Made by a program: the position numbers and the translations under genes. DNA of 50,623 nt. Origin: Ruminococcus sp. Lineage in GTDB: Bacteria; Bacillota; Clostridia; Oscillospirales; Acutalibacteraceae. Positions within the stretch are counted from its first letter, which is position 1, and the number at the start of each line of letters is the position of its first letter. The notes under the pieces are model-generated. The model did no database searches. It was not told where the DNA came from and was given only the letters and a program-made list of their open reading frames with translations. The stretch is taken from contig JAFUJH010000053.1 in assembly GCA_017473775.1 (NCBI GenBank), forward strand, positions 1-50,623, in the 5' to 3' direction. Below, one piece after another: positions 40,219 through 47,908 of this stretch.

Positions 40219-40803
40219 ATGAACAAACAAAAGCAAAAGCCCAGCTTTGCCGCAATACTTATGTACTGCATTATCGGTGTGACGGCACTTATTTGTGCTG
40301 TGTGCTTTGCACTGTATTACAGCAATATCCTGAACAGCTCTGTTCTCCTGTGGGCAGGTATCACCTGCTTTACAATTATGTATCATCTGTGGCTGCGGAT
40401 TATTATGGGCAATGTGACAAAGCTTTTCAAGGTCAGTTACAAGCAGTGGTGGTTTAAGGAAAGAGCCTTTGAGTCAAAGCTTTACTCCCTGCTCAAAGTA
40501 AAAAACTGGAAGGGTAAGGCACTCACCTATAACCCTGAACTTTATGATATCAAAAACCGCACCCTCGGCCAGATTGCAGACACAACTGCCAAGAGTGAGC
40601 TTGACCACTGGGTGAATGTGCTGATTGCTCTGAGCACAGTGTGCTTCGGAATTATCTGGGGTCAGGTCTGGATATTTGCGGTCACTGCATTCTTTGCGGC
40701 AGTGTTTGACTCTCAGTTCATAATAATTCAGCGGTACAACCGTCCCCGACTTGTTCGGCTTATCAGCAGAAGCAAACAAAAAACTCCTGCCTCCATAAGT
40801 TGA
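40219..40803 (+). CDS. CrtO-like membrane protein (glycosyl-4,4'-diaponeurosporenoate acyltransferase family)
   Basis: A 194-residue protein with four predicted membrane helices (about 10-32, 42-62, 133-150, 152-168). The segments FESKLYSLLKVKNWKGK and the ending FIIIQRYNRPRLVRLI fit the CrtO family, which adds an acyl chain to staphyloxanthin precursors in Staphylococcus. No carotenoid gene is near, and homologues of this kind occur widely in non-pigmented Firmicutes, so the true substrate is unknown. It starts with a GAGG site 7 nt upstream and ends 6 nt before bioY. Confidence 0.7.
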   Translation: MNKQKQKPSFAAILMYCIIGVTALICAVCFALYYSNILNSSVLLWAGITCFTIMYHLWLRIIMGNVTKLFKVSYKQWWFKERAFESKLYSLLKVKNWKGKALTYNPELYDIKNRTLGQIADTTAKSELDHWVNVLIALSTVCFGIIWGQVWIFAVTAFFAAVFDSQFIIIQRYNRPRLVRLISRSKQKTPASIS

Positions 40804-40809
40804 TACAGT

Positions 40810-41340
40810 ATGAAAAAATCAGGAATCTTATCAATGGTACATATTGCGCTGATGGCGTCCCTCATGGCGGTCTGTGCGTGGATATCCGTCCCCTCGCCTA
40901 TCCCATTTACAATGCAGACCTTCGCCATTTACCTGTCGCTGATGCTTATAGGAGGTAAAAAGGGCACCTGTGCAATCACGCTGTATATTCTGTTAGGGCT
41001 CGCAGGTGTGCCTGTATTCTCAGGCGGAGGCTCAGGCATAGGCTATATACTGGGACCTACAGGGGGATATGCTCTCGGCTTTGTTCTTTGCGGATTTACA
41101 TATATAACAGCAGAAAAGCTCCTCAGAAAAGCCTCCCACCCTCTTATAACCCTGAGCATAGGCACATTGCTTTGCTACACCACAGGTACTGTATGGTTTA
41201 TGCTGAGCACCGACACAAAGCTATTGGAGGCTGTGATTCTTTGCGTAGTCCCTTACTTCGCACCTGATGCATTAAAGCTTTTCGCAGCTTTTCAGATATC
41301 AAAAAGGTTGAGAAAATTCACCCTGTCAAACAAAGAATAA
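40810..41340 (+). CDS. bioY: Biotin ECF transporter substrate-binding component BioY
   Basis: A 176-residue BioY, the membrane S component that binds biotin and works with an energy-coupling factor module encoded elsewhere. Typical segments are PIPFTMQTFAIYLSLMLIGGKKG and GGGSGIGYILGPTGGYALGFV. Six helices fit. The ATG lies 6 nt after the stop codon of the CrtO-like gene and has no evident ribosome site, so it is probably translated by coupling. This is consistent with biotin auxotrophy, but no biotin synthesis gene can be checked here. Confidence 0.92.
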   Translation: MKKSGILSMVHIALMASLMAVCAWISVPSPIPFTMQTFAIYLSLMLIGGKKGTCAITLYILLGLAGVPVFSGGGSGIGYILGPTGGYALGFVLCGFTYITAEKLLRKASHPLITLSIGTLLCYTTGTVWFMLSTDTKLLEAVILCVVPYFAPDALKLFAAFQISKRLRKFTLSNKE

Positions 41341-41361
41341 AACAACAAGGACGATAATACA

Positions 41362-41904
41362 ATGAAAATACTAAAGCACTTCAATACTATTACAAAGCAC
41401 CGTCACAAGGTTATTGCCCACTGTATGAGAGCAGGCATTGGCTTTCAGGGGCTATTCCACGACCTGTCAAAATACTCTCCTGTGGAGTTCTTCACAGGGG
41501 CTAAGTACTACCAAGGCAACAAAAGCCCCAACGAGGAGGAGCGTGCCATCTTTGGCTACTCCAAGGCGTGGATGCACCACAAGGGCAGAAACCGCCACCA
41601 CTTTGAGTACTGGACAGACTATAACCCTGAGCGCCGCGTGGTAGAGCCTGTGAAGATGCCCTATAAATATGTGGCGGAGATGTTCTGCGACAGGGTAGCC
41701 GCCAGTAAGATTTACAACGGCAAGAGCTACAAGGACTCTGACCCTCTCAATTATTTCCTCAAGGCAAAGGCAACAAGGTTCATTCATCCCGATACCTCTG
41801 ACGAGTTAGAGGAGCTTCTGCGTATGCTCGCTGAAAAAGGCGAGGCGGAGACCTTTGCTTACCTTAAAAACAAGGTGAAAGAATACAGGCGAAATAAGAG
41901 ATAA
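41362..41904 (+). CDS. DUF5662-like protein (HD/His-rich soluble protein)
   Basis: A 180-residue soluble protein. The region HCMRAGIGFQGLFHDLSKYSPVEFF, and then AWMHHKGRNRHHFEYWTDY, gives several conserved His and Asp residues (H20, H33/D34, H73/H74, H79/H80) that look like an HD-type metal site. This matches the family listed as DUF5662, found in Firmicutes and phages; the activity is not known to me. It lies 21 nt after bioY with an ACAAGGACG site upstream, so it is probably in the same operon. Confidence 0.72.
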   Translation: MKILKHFNTITKHRHKVIAHCMRAGIGFQGLFHDLSKYSPVEFFTGAKYYQGNKSPNEEERAIFGYSKAWMHHKGRNRHHFEYWTDYNPERRVVEPVKMPYKYVAEMFCDRVAASKIYNGKSYKDSDPLNYFLKAKATRFIHPDTSDELEELLRMLAEKGEAETFAYLKNKVKEYRRNKR

Positions 41905-41911
41905 AGTTTTC

Positions 41912-42155
41912 GTAGGGACCGGCAATGCCGGTCCGTGGTTTCCTTAATATGGTGGTTTAATAGGATTCGGACGACCGCTGGTCGTCCCTACGCGGTTACG
42001 CAAGAAAGCCAACGACGAAGGGAGTCAAAGGAAAGGTCTCAATAACTCCCTCAGTCACCTGCGGTGACAGCTCCCTCAAAGAGGGAGCCTTAAAAGCCCT
42101 CCTTGCCTAAAGGAGGGTGGCTTTGGCTGAAAGCCAATGACGGGAGGATAAACAA
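41912..42155. repeat. Intergenic repeat cluster (families D and A)
   Basis: GTAGGGACCGGCAATGCCGGTCC, then CGACCGCTGGTCG, then family A units with GTCACCTGCGGTGAC and GGCTTTGGCTGAAAGCC hairpins. No gene is present. Confidence 0.85.
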
Positions 42156-42188
42156 CCTGCCTTCACCTCCAAAATCCTGCACAATTCG

Positions 42189-42217
42189 TTGACAAACTAC
42201 TTCCTTTGCGATAAAAT
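42189..42217 (+). promoter_or_regulatory. Promoter of the gene at 42258
   Basis: TTGACA (42189-42194), 17-nt spacer, TAAAAT (42212-42217). Confidence 0.85.
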
Positions 42218-42257
42218 ATATTTTCCTACGATTTGTTTATCTTATGGAGTGATAATA

Positions 42258-43319
42258 ATGAAATTTCTGCGTTCTGCGCTTACAATAACACTCTGCCTGT
42301 TGCTGTCCCTTACCTGTATGCTGACAGCCTCGGCAGAAAACATAAAATACAATCTGAAAGACCTGAAGATGTCCATTTCTATCCCCGACACCATGTCTGT
42401 CAGGACAAGGGACAACTCAGACACACTCTCTGACACAATATACCTTGAGGCAACAACTGCTGACAATTCCCTTACAATCTCTGTTGCTATGATTAAGAAC
42501 GAGAAAACTCAGGAGATTTACAGCTTTGAGAATATGCTCTACTCCACCCTTGAGGACTACAAGGAGCAGATTCTTGACAATGAGGGCTACATAGAGTGTA
42601 AGAGCGGCGAGTACGGCGGAGTGCCGTTCCTTGATTTCTCTCAGAAATACACCACTGAGGCAGGGGTTGAGGTTTACGGCAAGCAAAGCGTCACCCTTGT
42701 AAACGGAATGAGCATCTCCATTACCTCTCAGTCTGCAGGCGACAGCTTCACATCCGATGAGCTTAACCTTATCAAAGGATGCCTTGACAGCATTAAGTTT
42801 AATTATGTCAAAACTGAGGAGAGCTCCACAAGCTTCTGGAAGGTTTTCGTCTGGATTATAGTTATTCTTGTGATTCTTGCCATTTCGTTCCTTGTTTTCT
42901 CCTATTATATGGGCAAGCGCAGTGCTGACAAAAAGCGTGAGGCAATCAAAGAAAAGCACAGAAAAAGCAACTACGATGTATTAAGCAGTGCAGAAACCTC
43001 TCAGAAGAAAACCTCTCCCTCTGGAAGTGTAGGCGGTTATAAATCAAGTGCCGATTACTTTGAGGAGGGCTTTGACTCAGCCGACTCCGCAAGCAAAAAG
43101 CCTGCACAACCTGCACAGCCTGAGCAGAGTGCACCCTCAGCCACAGAAAAGGCTGTCCGCAAGACAAAAAAAGCCTTCACCCATATGGGTTATTTCTTCA
43201 GCAATATGAAGCGTGAAATAGACAAAAGCAAAAAGGCAAAGACCACAGGCAAGAAAGCAAAGGCAAAAGCCAAAAAACGCACCAAGTCCAGAGACTACGA
43301 TGTGTTCAGCGATAAGTAA
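42258..43319 (+). CDS. Exported membrane-anchored protein of unknown function
   Basis: A 353-residue protein with a signal peptide (1-25, ending TASA), an extracellular domain of about 160 residues, one transmembrane helix (about 193-216), and a cytoplasmic tail rich in Lys, Ala and Ser. The outer domain (SISIPDTMSV...YIECKSGEYGGVPFLDF...SDELNLIKGCLDSIKFN) has the pattern of PsbP/Mog1-like beta-sandwich domains common in secreted proteins, an uncertain comparison. The tail ends in runs of KAK/KKA and could bind nucleic acid or the membrane. GGAG lies 8 nt upstream of the ATG. Confidence 0.72.
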   Translation: MKFLRSALTITLCLLLSLTCMLTASAENIKYNLKDLKMSISIPDTMSVRTRDNSDTLSDTIYLEATTADNSLTISVAMIKNEKTQEIYSFENMLYSTLEDYKEQILDNEGYIECKSGEYGGVPFLDFSQKYTTEAGVEVYGKQSVTLVNGMSISITSQSAGDSFTSDELNLIKGCLDSIKFNYVKTEESSTSFWKVFVWIIVILVILAISFLVFSYYMGKRSADKKREAIKEKHRKSNYDVLSSAETSQKKTSPSGSVGGYKSSADYFEEGFDSADSASKKPAQPAQPEQSAPSATEKAVRKTKKAFTHMGYFFSNMKREIDKSKKAKTTGKKAKAKAKKRTKSRDYDVFSDK

Positions 43320-43324
43320 CGCAT

Positions 43325-43585
43325 TGAGGCTCCCTCCCTGAGGGAAGACTCCCTCACGGTGTGAGGGAGATGTCACGAAGTGACAGAGGGAATAGGCTCC
43401 CTCCCTGAGGGAGCTGTCTGCAAAGCAGACTGAGGGAGTAGGAAATCTTTCTATTTACCTCTTACGTCTTTCGGACCGTCGAGGACGCCGGTCCCTACGC
43501 ACTCCTCCCGTCACGGCATATGCCGTGACACCCTCCTCAAAGAGGAGGGCTCTTAAAGAGATTCCTCACAGAGGGAGGCTTAACC
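43325..43585. repeat. Intergenic repeat cluster (families A and D)
   Basis: CTCCCTCACGGTGTGAGGGAG, GTCACGAAGTGAC, GTCTGCAAAGCAGAC, a family D-like GTCGAGGACGCCGGTCC unit, and CACGGCATATGCCGTG. No gene is present. Confidence 0.85.
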
Positions 43586-43630
43586 GGTGTACAATTCAAC
43601 CTAACAGGTAAAATTACACAATAATTCTCA

Positions 43631-43670
43631 GGAGCTGTCAATTAAATTTGACAGCTCCGTTTTACTCTTT
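43631..43670 (+). terminator. Terminator upstream of serC
   Basis: An 11-bp perfect stem (43631-43641 with 43648-43658) and a T-rich tail; it should end the transcript from 42258. Confidence 0.9.
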
Positions 43671-43673
43671 TAC

Positions 43674-43702
43674 TTGACTAAAGTTTATTGAAGGTCTATA
43701 AT
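43674..43702 (+). promoter_or_regulatory. Promoter of serC-serA
   Basis: TTGACT (43674-43679), 17-nt spacer, TATAAT (43697-43702). Confidence 0.9.
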
Positions 43703-43787
43703 ATATTTTATTATTATATAACCTATAATACATCAATTTTAGCACGGCTTGTGTGCAAGCAGTGCAAAATATGAAAGGGTGTCAGTT

Positions 43788-44873
43788 ATGTCAAGAGTTT
43801 ACAATTTTTCCGCAGGTCCTTCTGTTCTGCCTGAGTCAGTCCTCAAGACTGCAGCAGACGAGATGATGGATTACAAGGGCAGCGGCCAGTCCGTTATGGA
43901 GATGTCCCACCGCAGTAAGGTATACGATGGTATCATCAAAGAGGCAGAGGCTCTCCTGCGTGAGGTAATGGAAATCCCCGACAACTACAAGGTGCTTTTC
44001 CTTCAGGGTGGTGCTTCCTCTCAGTTCGCTATGATTCCTCTCAACCTTATGACAAAGTCAGGTAAGGCTGACTATGTTGTTACAGGTCAGTGGGCTAAGA
44101 AGGCTGCTAAAGAGGCTGCTCGCTACGGCAATGTCAACATCGTTGCTTCCTCTGAGGATAAGACCTTCTCCTATATCCCCAAGCTTGACAAGTCTACATT
44201 TACTCCTGATGCAGACTACTTCCACATCTGCATGAACAACACAATCTACGGCACAGTTTATCACGAGCTTCCCGATACAGGCGATGTTCCTCTGGTTGCA
44301 GATATTTCTTCCTGCATTCTCTCCCGCAAGATTGATGTATCCAAGTTCGGCGTTCTGTACGCAGGTGCACAGAAGAATATGGCTCCTGCAGGTCTCACTG
44401 TTGTAATCATCCGCGAGGACCTTATCGGCAATGCTCAGGAGATTACTCCCACAATGTTCAACTATCAGACTCACGCTGACAACGGCTCTATGTTCAACAC
44501 ACCTCCCTGCTACACCATCTACATGGCTAAGCTGGTGCTTGAGTGGGTTAAGAACGAAATCGGCGGTCTTGACAAAATGTATGAGCTCAACCGCAAGAAG
44601 GCTGACCTGCTCTACAACTTCCTTGACAACTCCAAGCTCTTCAAGGGCACAGTAGTACCTGAGGACCGCTCCATTATGAATGTTCCCTTTGTTACAGGTG
44701 ACGCTGACCTGGACGCTGAGTTCATCAAGGCTTGCACAGAGGCAGGCATCGTGAACATCAAGGGCCACCGCTCTGTTGGCGGTATGCGTGCTTCTATCTA
44801 CAACGCTATGCCTATCGAGGGCGTTGAGAAGCTTATCGAGGTTATGAAGGAGTTTGAAGCAAACCATGTATAA
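43788..44873 (+). CDS. serC: Phosphoserine aminotransferase
   Basis: A 361-residue PLP enzyme that makes phosphoserine from 3-phosphohydroxypyruvate. The start RVYNFSAGPSVLPESVL is diagnostic, followed by QGGASSQFAMIP, and the PLP lysine is in GAQKNMAPAG. The ending HRSVGGMRASIYNAMPIEGV is conserved. The start at 43788 has AAAGGG 8 nt upstream. The gene overlaps serA by 8 nt. Confidence 0.97.
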   Translation: MSRVYNFSAGPSVLPESVLKTAADEMMDYKGSGQSVMEMSHRSKVYDGIIKEAEALLREVMEIPDNYKVLFLQGGASSQFAMIPLNLMTKSGKADYVVTGQWAKKAAKEAARYGNVNIVASSEDKTFSYIPKLDKSTFTPDADYFHICMNNTIYGTVYHELPDTGDVPLVADISSCILSRKIDVSKFGVLYAGAQKNMAPAGLTVVIIREDLIGNAQEITPTMFNYQTHADNGSMFNTPPCYTIYMAKLVLEWVKNEIGGLDKMYELNRKKADLLYNFLDNSKLFKGTVVPEDRSIMNVPFVTGDADLDAEFIKACTEAGIVNIKGHRSVGGMRASIYNAMPIEGVEKLIEVMKEFEANHV

Positions 44874-46026
44874 TATTCTTACACTTAACAAAATCGCCGC
44901 TGTAGGCACAGACAGACTGGGGGCAAACTACGCCATCAGCGACAACGCAGAGAATCCCGATGCAGTCCTTGTCCGCTCTGCATCTATGCACGACATAGAA
45001 ATGCCCTCAAGCCTCCTTGCAATTGCAAGAGCAGGCGCAGGCACAAACAACATCCCTGTTGAGGCTTGTGCTGAGAAGGGTATCGTAGTATTCAATACTC
45101 CCGGTGCAAACGCAAACGCTGTTAAAGAACTTGTTATTGCAGGTCTGTTTATGGCTTCCCGTGATATCGCAGGCGGTATCGACTGGGCAAAGGGCCTCAA
45201 GGGCAAGGGTGCCGAGGTAGGCAAGCTGGTTGAAAAAGGCAAGAGCCAGTTCGTCGGCCCTGAGATTATGGGCAAGAAGCTGGGCGTTATCGGTCTTGGT
45301 GCAATCGGTATTCTGGTTGCTAATGCCGCTGTTGCTCTCGGTATGGATGTTTACGGCTATGACCCCTTCCTGTCTGTTGATGCTGCATGGAAGCTCAACA
45401 AGAACATCCACCACGCAACAAGCACTGAGGAAATCTTCAAGGAGTGCGACTACATCACAGTTCACATTCCTCTCAACGATAAGACAAAGCACACAATCAA
45501 CGCTGATACACTTGCAATGTGTAAGGACGGCGTTCGCATCCTCAACTACTCCCGTGACGGTCTGGTTGACTCTACTGCTCTGCTTGAGGCTATCAAGTCA
45601 GGCAAGGTAGCAAAGTATGTTACAGACTTTGCAACAGACGATATCCTCTGCGAGGAGAATGTTATCTGTATGCCTCACCTTGGTGCTTCCACACCTGAGA
45701 GCGAGGACAACTGTGCTGTTATGGCTGCTGACGAAATCAAGGATTACCTTGAGAACGGCAACATCGTAAACTCCGTTAACTTCCCCAACCTGAAAATGGC
45801 AAGAAGCGGTGACACTCGCTTCTGTATCCTCCACTACAACAAGCCCAATGTTATTGCTACTATCACCAACACAATTGCTGCTCAGGGTGCTAACATTGAG
45901 AACATGGAGAGCAAGAGCCGCTCAAACTACGGTTACATGGTAATCGATGTTAAGGGCTTCACCGAGAATGTGAAGAAGGCAACCGAAGGCCTCGAGGATG
46001 TAATCAGAGTAAGAGTTATTGAGTAA
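44866..46026 (+). CDS. serA: D-3-phosphoglycerate dehydrogenase
   Basis: A 386-residue dehydrogenase for the first step of serine synthesis. The NAD-binding motif is GVIGLGAIG (about 141-149), followed by the catalytic Arg in LNYSRDGLVD and the His in MPHLGASTPESE. The position of the catalytic Glu reads FATDD, an Asp in place of Glu. A C-terminal ACT domain (about 315-386, ILHYNKPNVIATITNTIAAQGANIENM) suggests control by serine. The ATG overlaps the serC stop; a TTG at 44854 is a possible alternative. AAGGAG lies within serC. Confidence 0.94.
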   Translation: MYNILTLNKIAAVGTDRLGANYAISDNAENPDAVLVRSASMHDIEMPSSLLAIARAGAGTNNIPVEACAEKGIVVFNTPGANANAVKELVIAGLFMASRDIAGGIDWAKGLKGKGAEVGKLVEKGKSQFVGPEIMGKKLGVIGLGAIGILVANAAVALGMDVYGYDPFLSVDAAWKLNKNIHHATSTEEIFKECDYITVHIPLNDKTKHTINADTLAMCKDGVRILNYSRDGLVDSTALLEAIKSGKVAKYVTDFATDDILCEENVICMPHLGASTPESEDNCAVMAADEIKDYLENGNIVNSVNFPNLKMARSGDTRFCILHYNKPNVIATITNTIAAQGANIENMESKSRSNYGYMVIDVKGFTENVKKATEGLEDVIRVRVIE

Positions 46027-46044
46027 TATTTAATACTGACACAC

Positions 46045-46078
46045 AAACTGCGTTGGATATATTCTGACGCAGTTTTTT
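46045..46078 (+). terminator. Terminator of serC-serA
   Basis: A 9-bp perfect stem (46045-46053 with 46067-46075) and a run of six T. Confidence 0.9.
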
Positions 46079-46082
46079 ATGA

Positions 46083-46240
46083 TTTGACACATTGTGTCAT
46101 GAATTGATGCAGATGCATCATGATTTCTCGCTTTGCTCCATGAATTGAATTGCCCATAAAATGTGCTGTATGACACAATTCATGCTCAAAGAGCTATTCA
46201 TGGCGAAGCCAAATCATGCCTTAAGGGCAATTCATTAAAT
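46083..46240. repeat. Family C repeat
   Basis: Hairpins GACACATTGTGTC, GATGCAGATGCATC, GCTCAAAGAGC, TGGCGAAGCCA and TGCCTTAAGGGCA stand between ATGAATT/ATGATT-type cores. It has the same order of units as the copies near 35 kb and 50.4 kb with other hairpin sequences. Confidence 0.85.
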
Positions 46241-46275
46241 CTCTTACTTGCTTTGGAAACAAGAGATTTAAAACC

Positions 46276-46304
46276 TTGACACACCCTTTTTTTAGGTGTA
46301 AAAT
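46276..46304 (+). promoter_or_regulatory. Promoter of mgtE
   Basis: TTGACA (46276-46281), 17-nt spacer, TAAAAT (46299-46304). The transcript should start near 46311, over 200 nt before the start codon. Confidence 0.85.
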
Positions 46305-46310
46305 TAATTA

Positions 46311-46518
46311 GTTGGAGTGACTTATCTGTCGCTTTGCATACTATAATATTACTGAGAGGTGAAAGTTAATGGACGCAGGAAGTAGTACCGGCACTGTTCC
46401 CGGGCGAAGTTGCACTTATTTTATATACCGCAGTTTATCTGCGTACATTACCTTTGCACTTTAATCCTTGGAACTGTGTCTTTTACTTCCACCTATTAAA
46501 CTTTAGGAGGAAAAGACT
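46311..46518 (+). ncRNA. Structured mgtE leader, candidate metal-responsive riboswitch
   Basis: A 5' hairpin (46316-46321 with 46328-46333) is followed by a long-range helix P1 (46357-46369 with 46482-46494, about 11 pairs with two mismatches), an internal helix P2 (46390-46400 with 46470-46480, one mismatch, one G-U) and a hairpin P3 (46426-46445). The 3' arm of P1 can instead pair with the ribosome site: CCACCTA (46489-46495) with TAGGAGG (46504-46510), 6 of 7 bases. A second competitor, GGAAGTA (46378-46384), pairs perfectly with TACTTCC (46484-46490). The M-box hallmark sequences are not seen. Confidence 0.65.
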
Positions 46519-47895
46519 ATGGAAAGGAATTATGTAACTGTCGATGTTACTATCGGCAAGCTCCTTGATGAGAAAAAGTATAAAACTCTCAAGGACATCC
46601 TCAGCACTATGAATGCCTATGACATTGCAGTGCTCCTTGAGGATATGCACGACTCAAAAATTCAGCTTTTGTTCCGAATGTTGCCTAAAGAACTGGCGGC
46701 TGATGTGTTCGTTGAAATGGACGATGACACTCAGGAGTTTCTTATCAAGGGATTCTCGGATGCTGAGCTGAAGGATGTTATTGACGAACTGTCTACCGAC
46801 GACGCTGTTGACATTATCGAGGAGATGCCTGCTAATGTTGTAAAGCGAATTCTCAGGCAGACCGACCCCGAAACAAGAAAGAAAATCAACGAGCTGCTCA
46901 AGTACCCCGATGACTGTGCAGGCTCAATTATGACCACGGAGTTTGTATCTCTGCGACCTGATATGACCGCCACAGAGGCTATTAAGCGAATCCGCCGTAC
47001 AGGTGTTGACAAGGAGACAATCTACACCTGCTATGTTGTAGACAAGAACTCAAGGCTCATCGGTATTGCCACTATCAAAGACCTGCTTCTTGCTGAGGAG
47101 GACGAAGTCATCGAGTCTCTGATGGAGACCAATGTTATCTCTGTGGGCACATTGGACGACCAGGAGCTGGTTGCTCAGACTATCAACAACTACGACTTCC
47201 TTGCTGTGCCTGTTGTGGATACAGAGGGCAGGCTTGTGGGTATCGTTACTGTTGACGATGCTCTGGATGTTATGGTTGAGGAGACCACAGAGGACATCCA
47301 GAAGATGGCGGCTATCGGCTCTACCGACAAACCCTATCCCAAGGTCGGTATATTCGAGACCTTGTGGCAGCGTGTTCCTTGGTTATTATTGCTTATGATA
47401 TCTTCCACATTTACGGGCATAATAATTGCAAGCTATGAAGGAAGATTAGAGAGCGCACTCATACTCACTGCCTTTATCCCTATGCTGATGGGTACAGGCG
47501 GTAACGCAGGCAGCCAGTCCTCGGTTACTATTATCCGAAGCCTATCGCTGGAAGAAATCGAATTCAAGGATATCTTCTGGGTTATCTTCAAGGAATGCCG
47601 TGTTTCCATTCTGGCAGGTATTATCCTTGGCGTGGTGAACTTCGGCAAGATTATCCTTGTGGACGGCTTACTGCTTAATAATGAAGAAATCAATGTGTGG
47701 ATTGCCCTTGTGGTAAGCCTGACTCTTGTAGTGACCGTTATCGTTGCAAAAATCATCGGCTGTTCTCTGCCTATGATTGCAAAGAAGCTGAGGCTTGACC
47801 CTGCTGTTATGGCAAGCCCCTTCATCACTACAATCGTGGATGTTGTTTCTCTGCTTGTATACTTCTGGATAGCCTCTTCAATACTTAATATTTAA
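46519..47895 (+). CDS. mgtE: Magnesium transporter MgtE
   Basis: A 458-residue Mg2+ channel. The N-terminal superhelical domain (about 15-130) is followed by two CBS domains (about 140-255), which sense Mg2+, a plug helix and five membrane helices (about 283-455). The pore-region signature PMLMGTGGNAGSQSS and the metal-binding DPAVMASPFITTIVD are present. The ATG has AGGAGG 8 nt upstream, and that site can be sequestered by the leader RNA. The next gene starts 13 nt downstream. Confidence 0.97.
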   Translation: MERNYVTVDVTIGKLLDEKKYKTLKDILSTMNAYDIAVLLEDMHDSKIQLLFRMLPKELAADVFVEMDDDTQEFLIKGFSDAELKDVIDELSTDDAVDIIEEMPANVVKRILRQTDPETRKKINELLKYPDDCAGSIMTTEFVSLRPDMTATEAIKRIRRTGVDKETIYTCYVVDKNSRLIGIATIKDLLLAEEDEVIESLMETNVISVGTLDDQELVAQTINNYDFLAVPVVDTEGRLVGIVTVDDALDVMVEETTEDIQKMAAIGSTDKPYPKVGIFETLWQRVPWLLLLMISSTFTGIIIASYEGRLESALILTAFIPMLMGTGGNAGSQSSVTIIRSLSLEEIEFKDIFWVIFKECRVSILAGIILGVVNFGKIILVDGLLLNNEEINVWIALVVSLTLVVTVIVAKIIGCSLPMIAKKLRLDPAVMASPFITTIVDVVSLLVYFWIASSILNI

Positions 47896-47908
47896 GAAGG
47901 TCGTCCGT

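Noticed and set aside
43703-43787. T-box or other riboswitch before serC
   Set aside because: The leader is only about 80 nt, without a T-box sequence or terminator hairpin.
44058-44909. A 283-codon minus-strand open frame opposite serC
   Set aside because: Shadow of serC, with no homology that I recognise and no ribosome site.
46311-46518. mgtE leader taken as a standard M-box
   Set aside because: Its conserved first block (GGTGAGGCTCC) and the other M-box blocks are not visible. Kept as unassigned leader until a covariance-model search is run.
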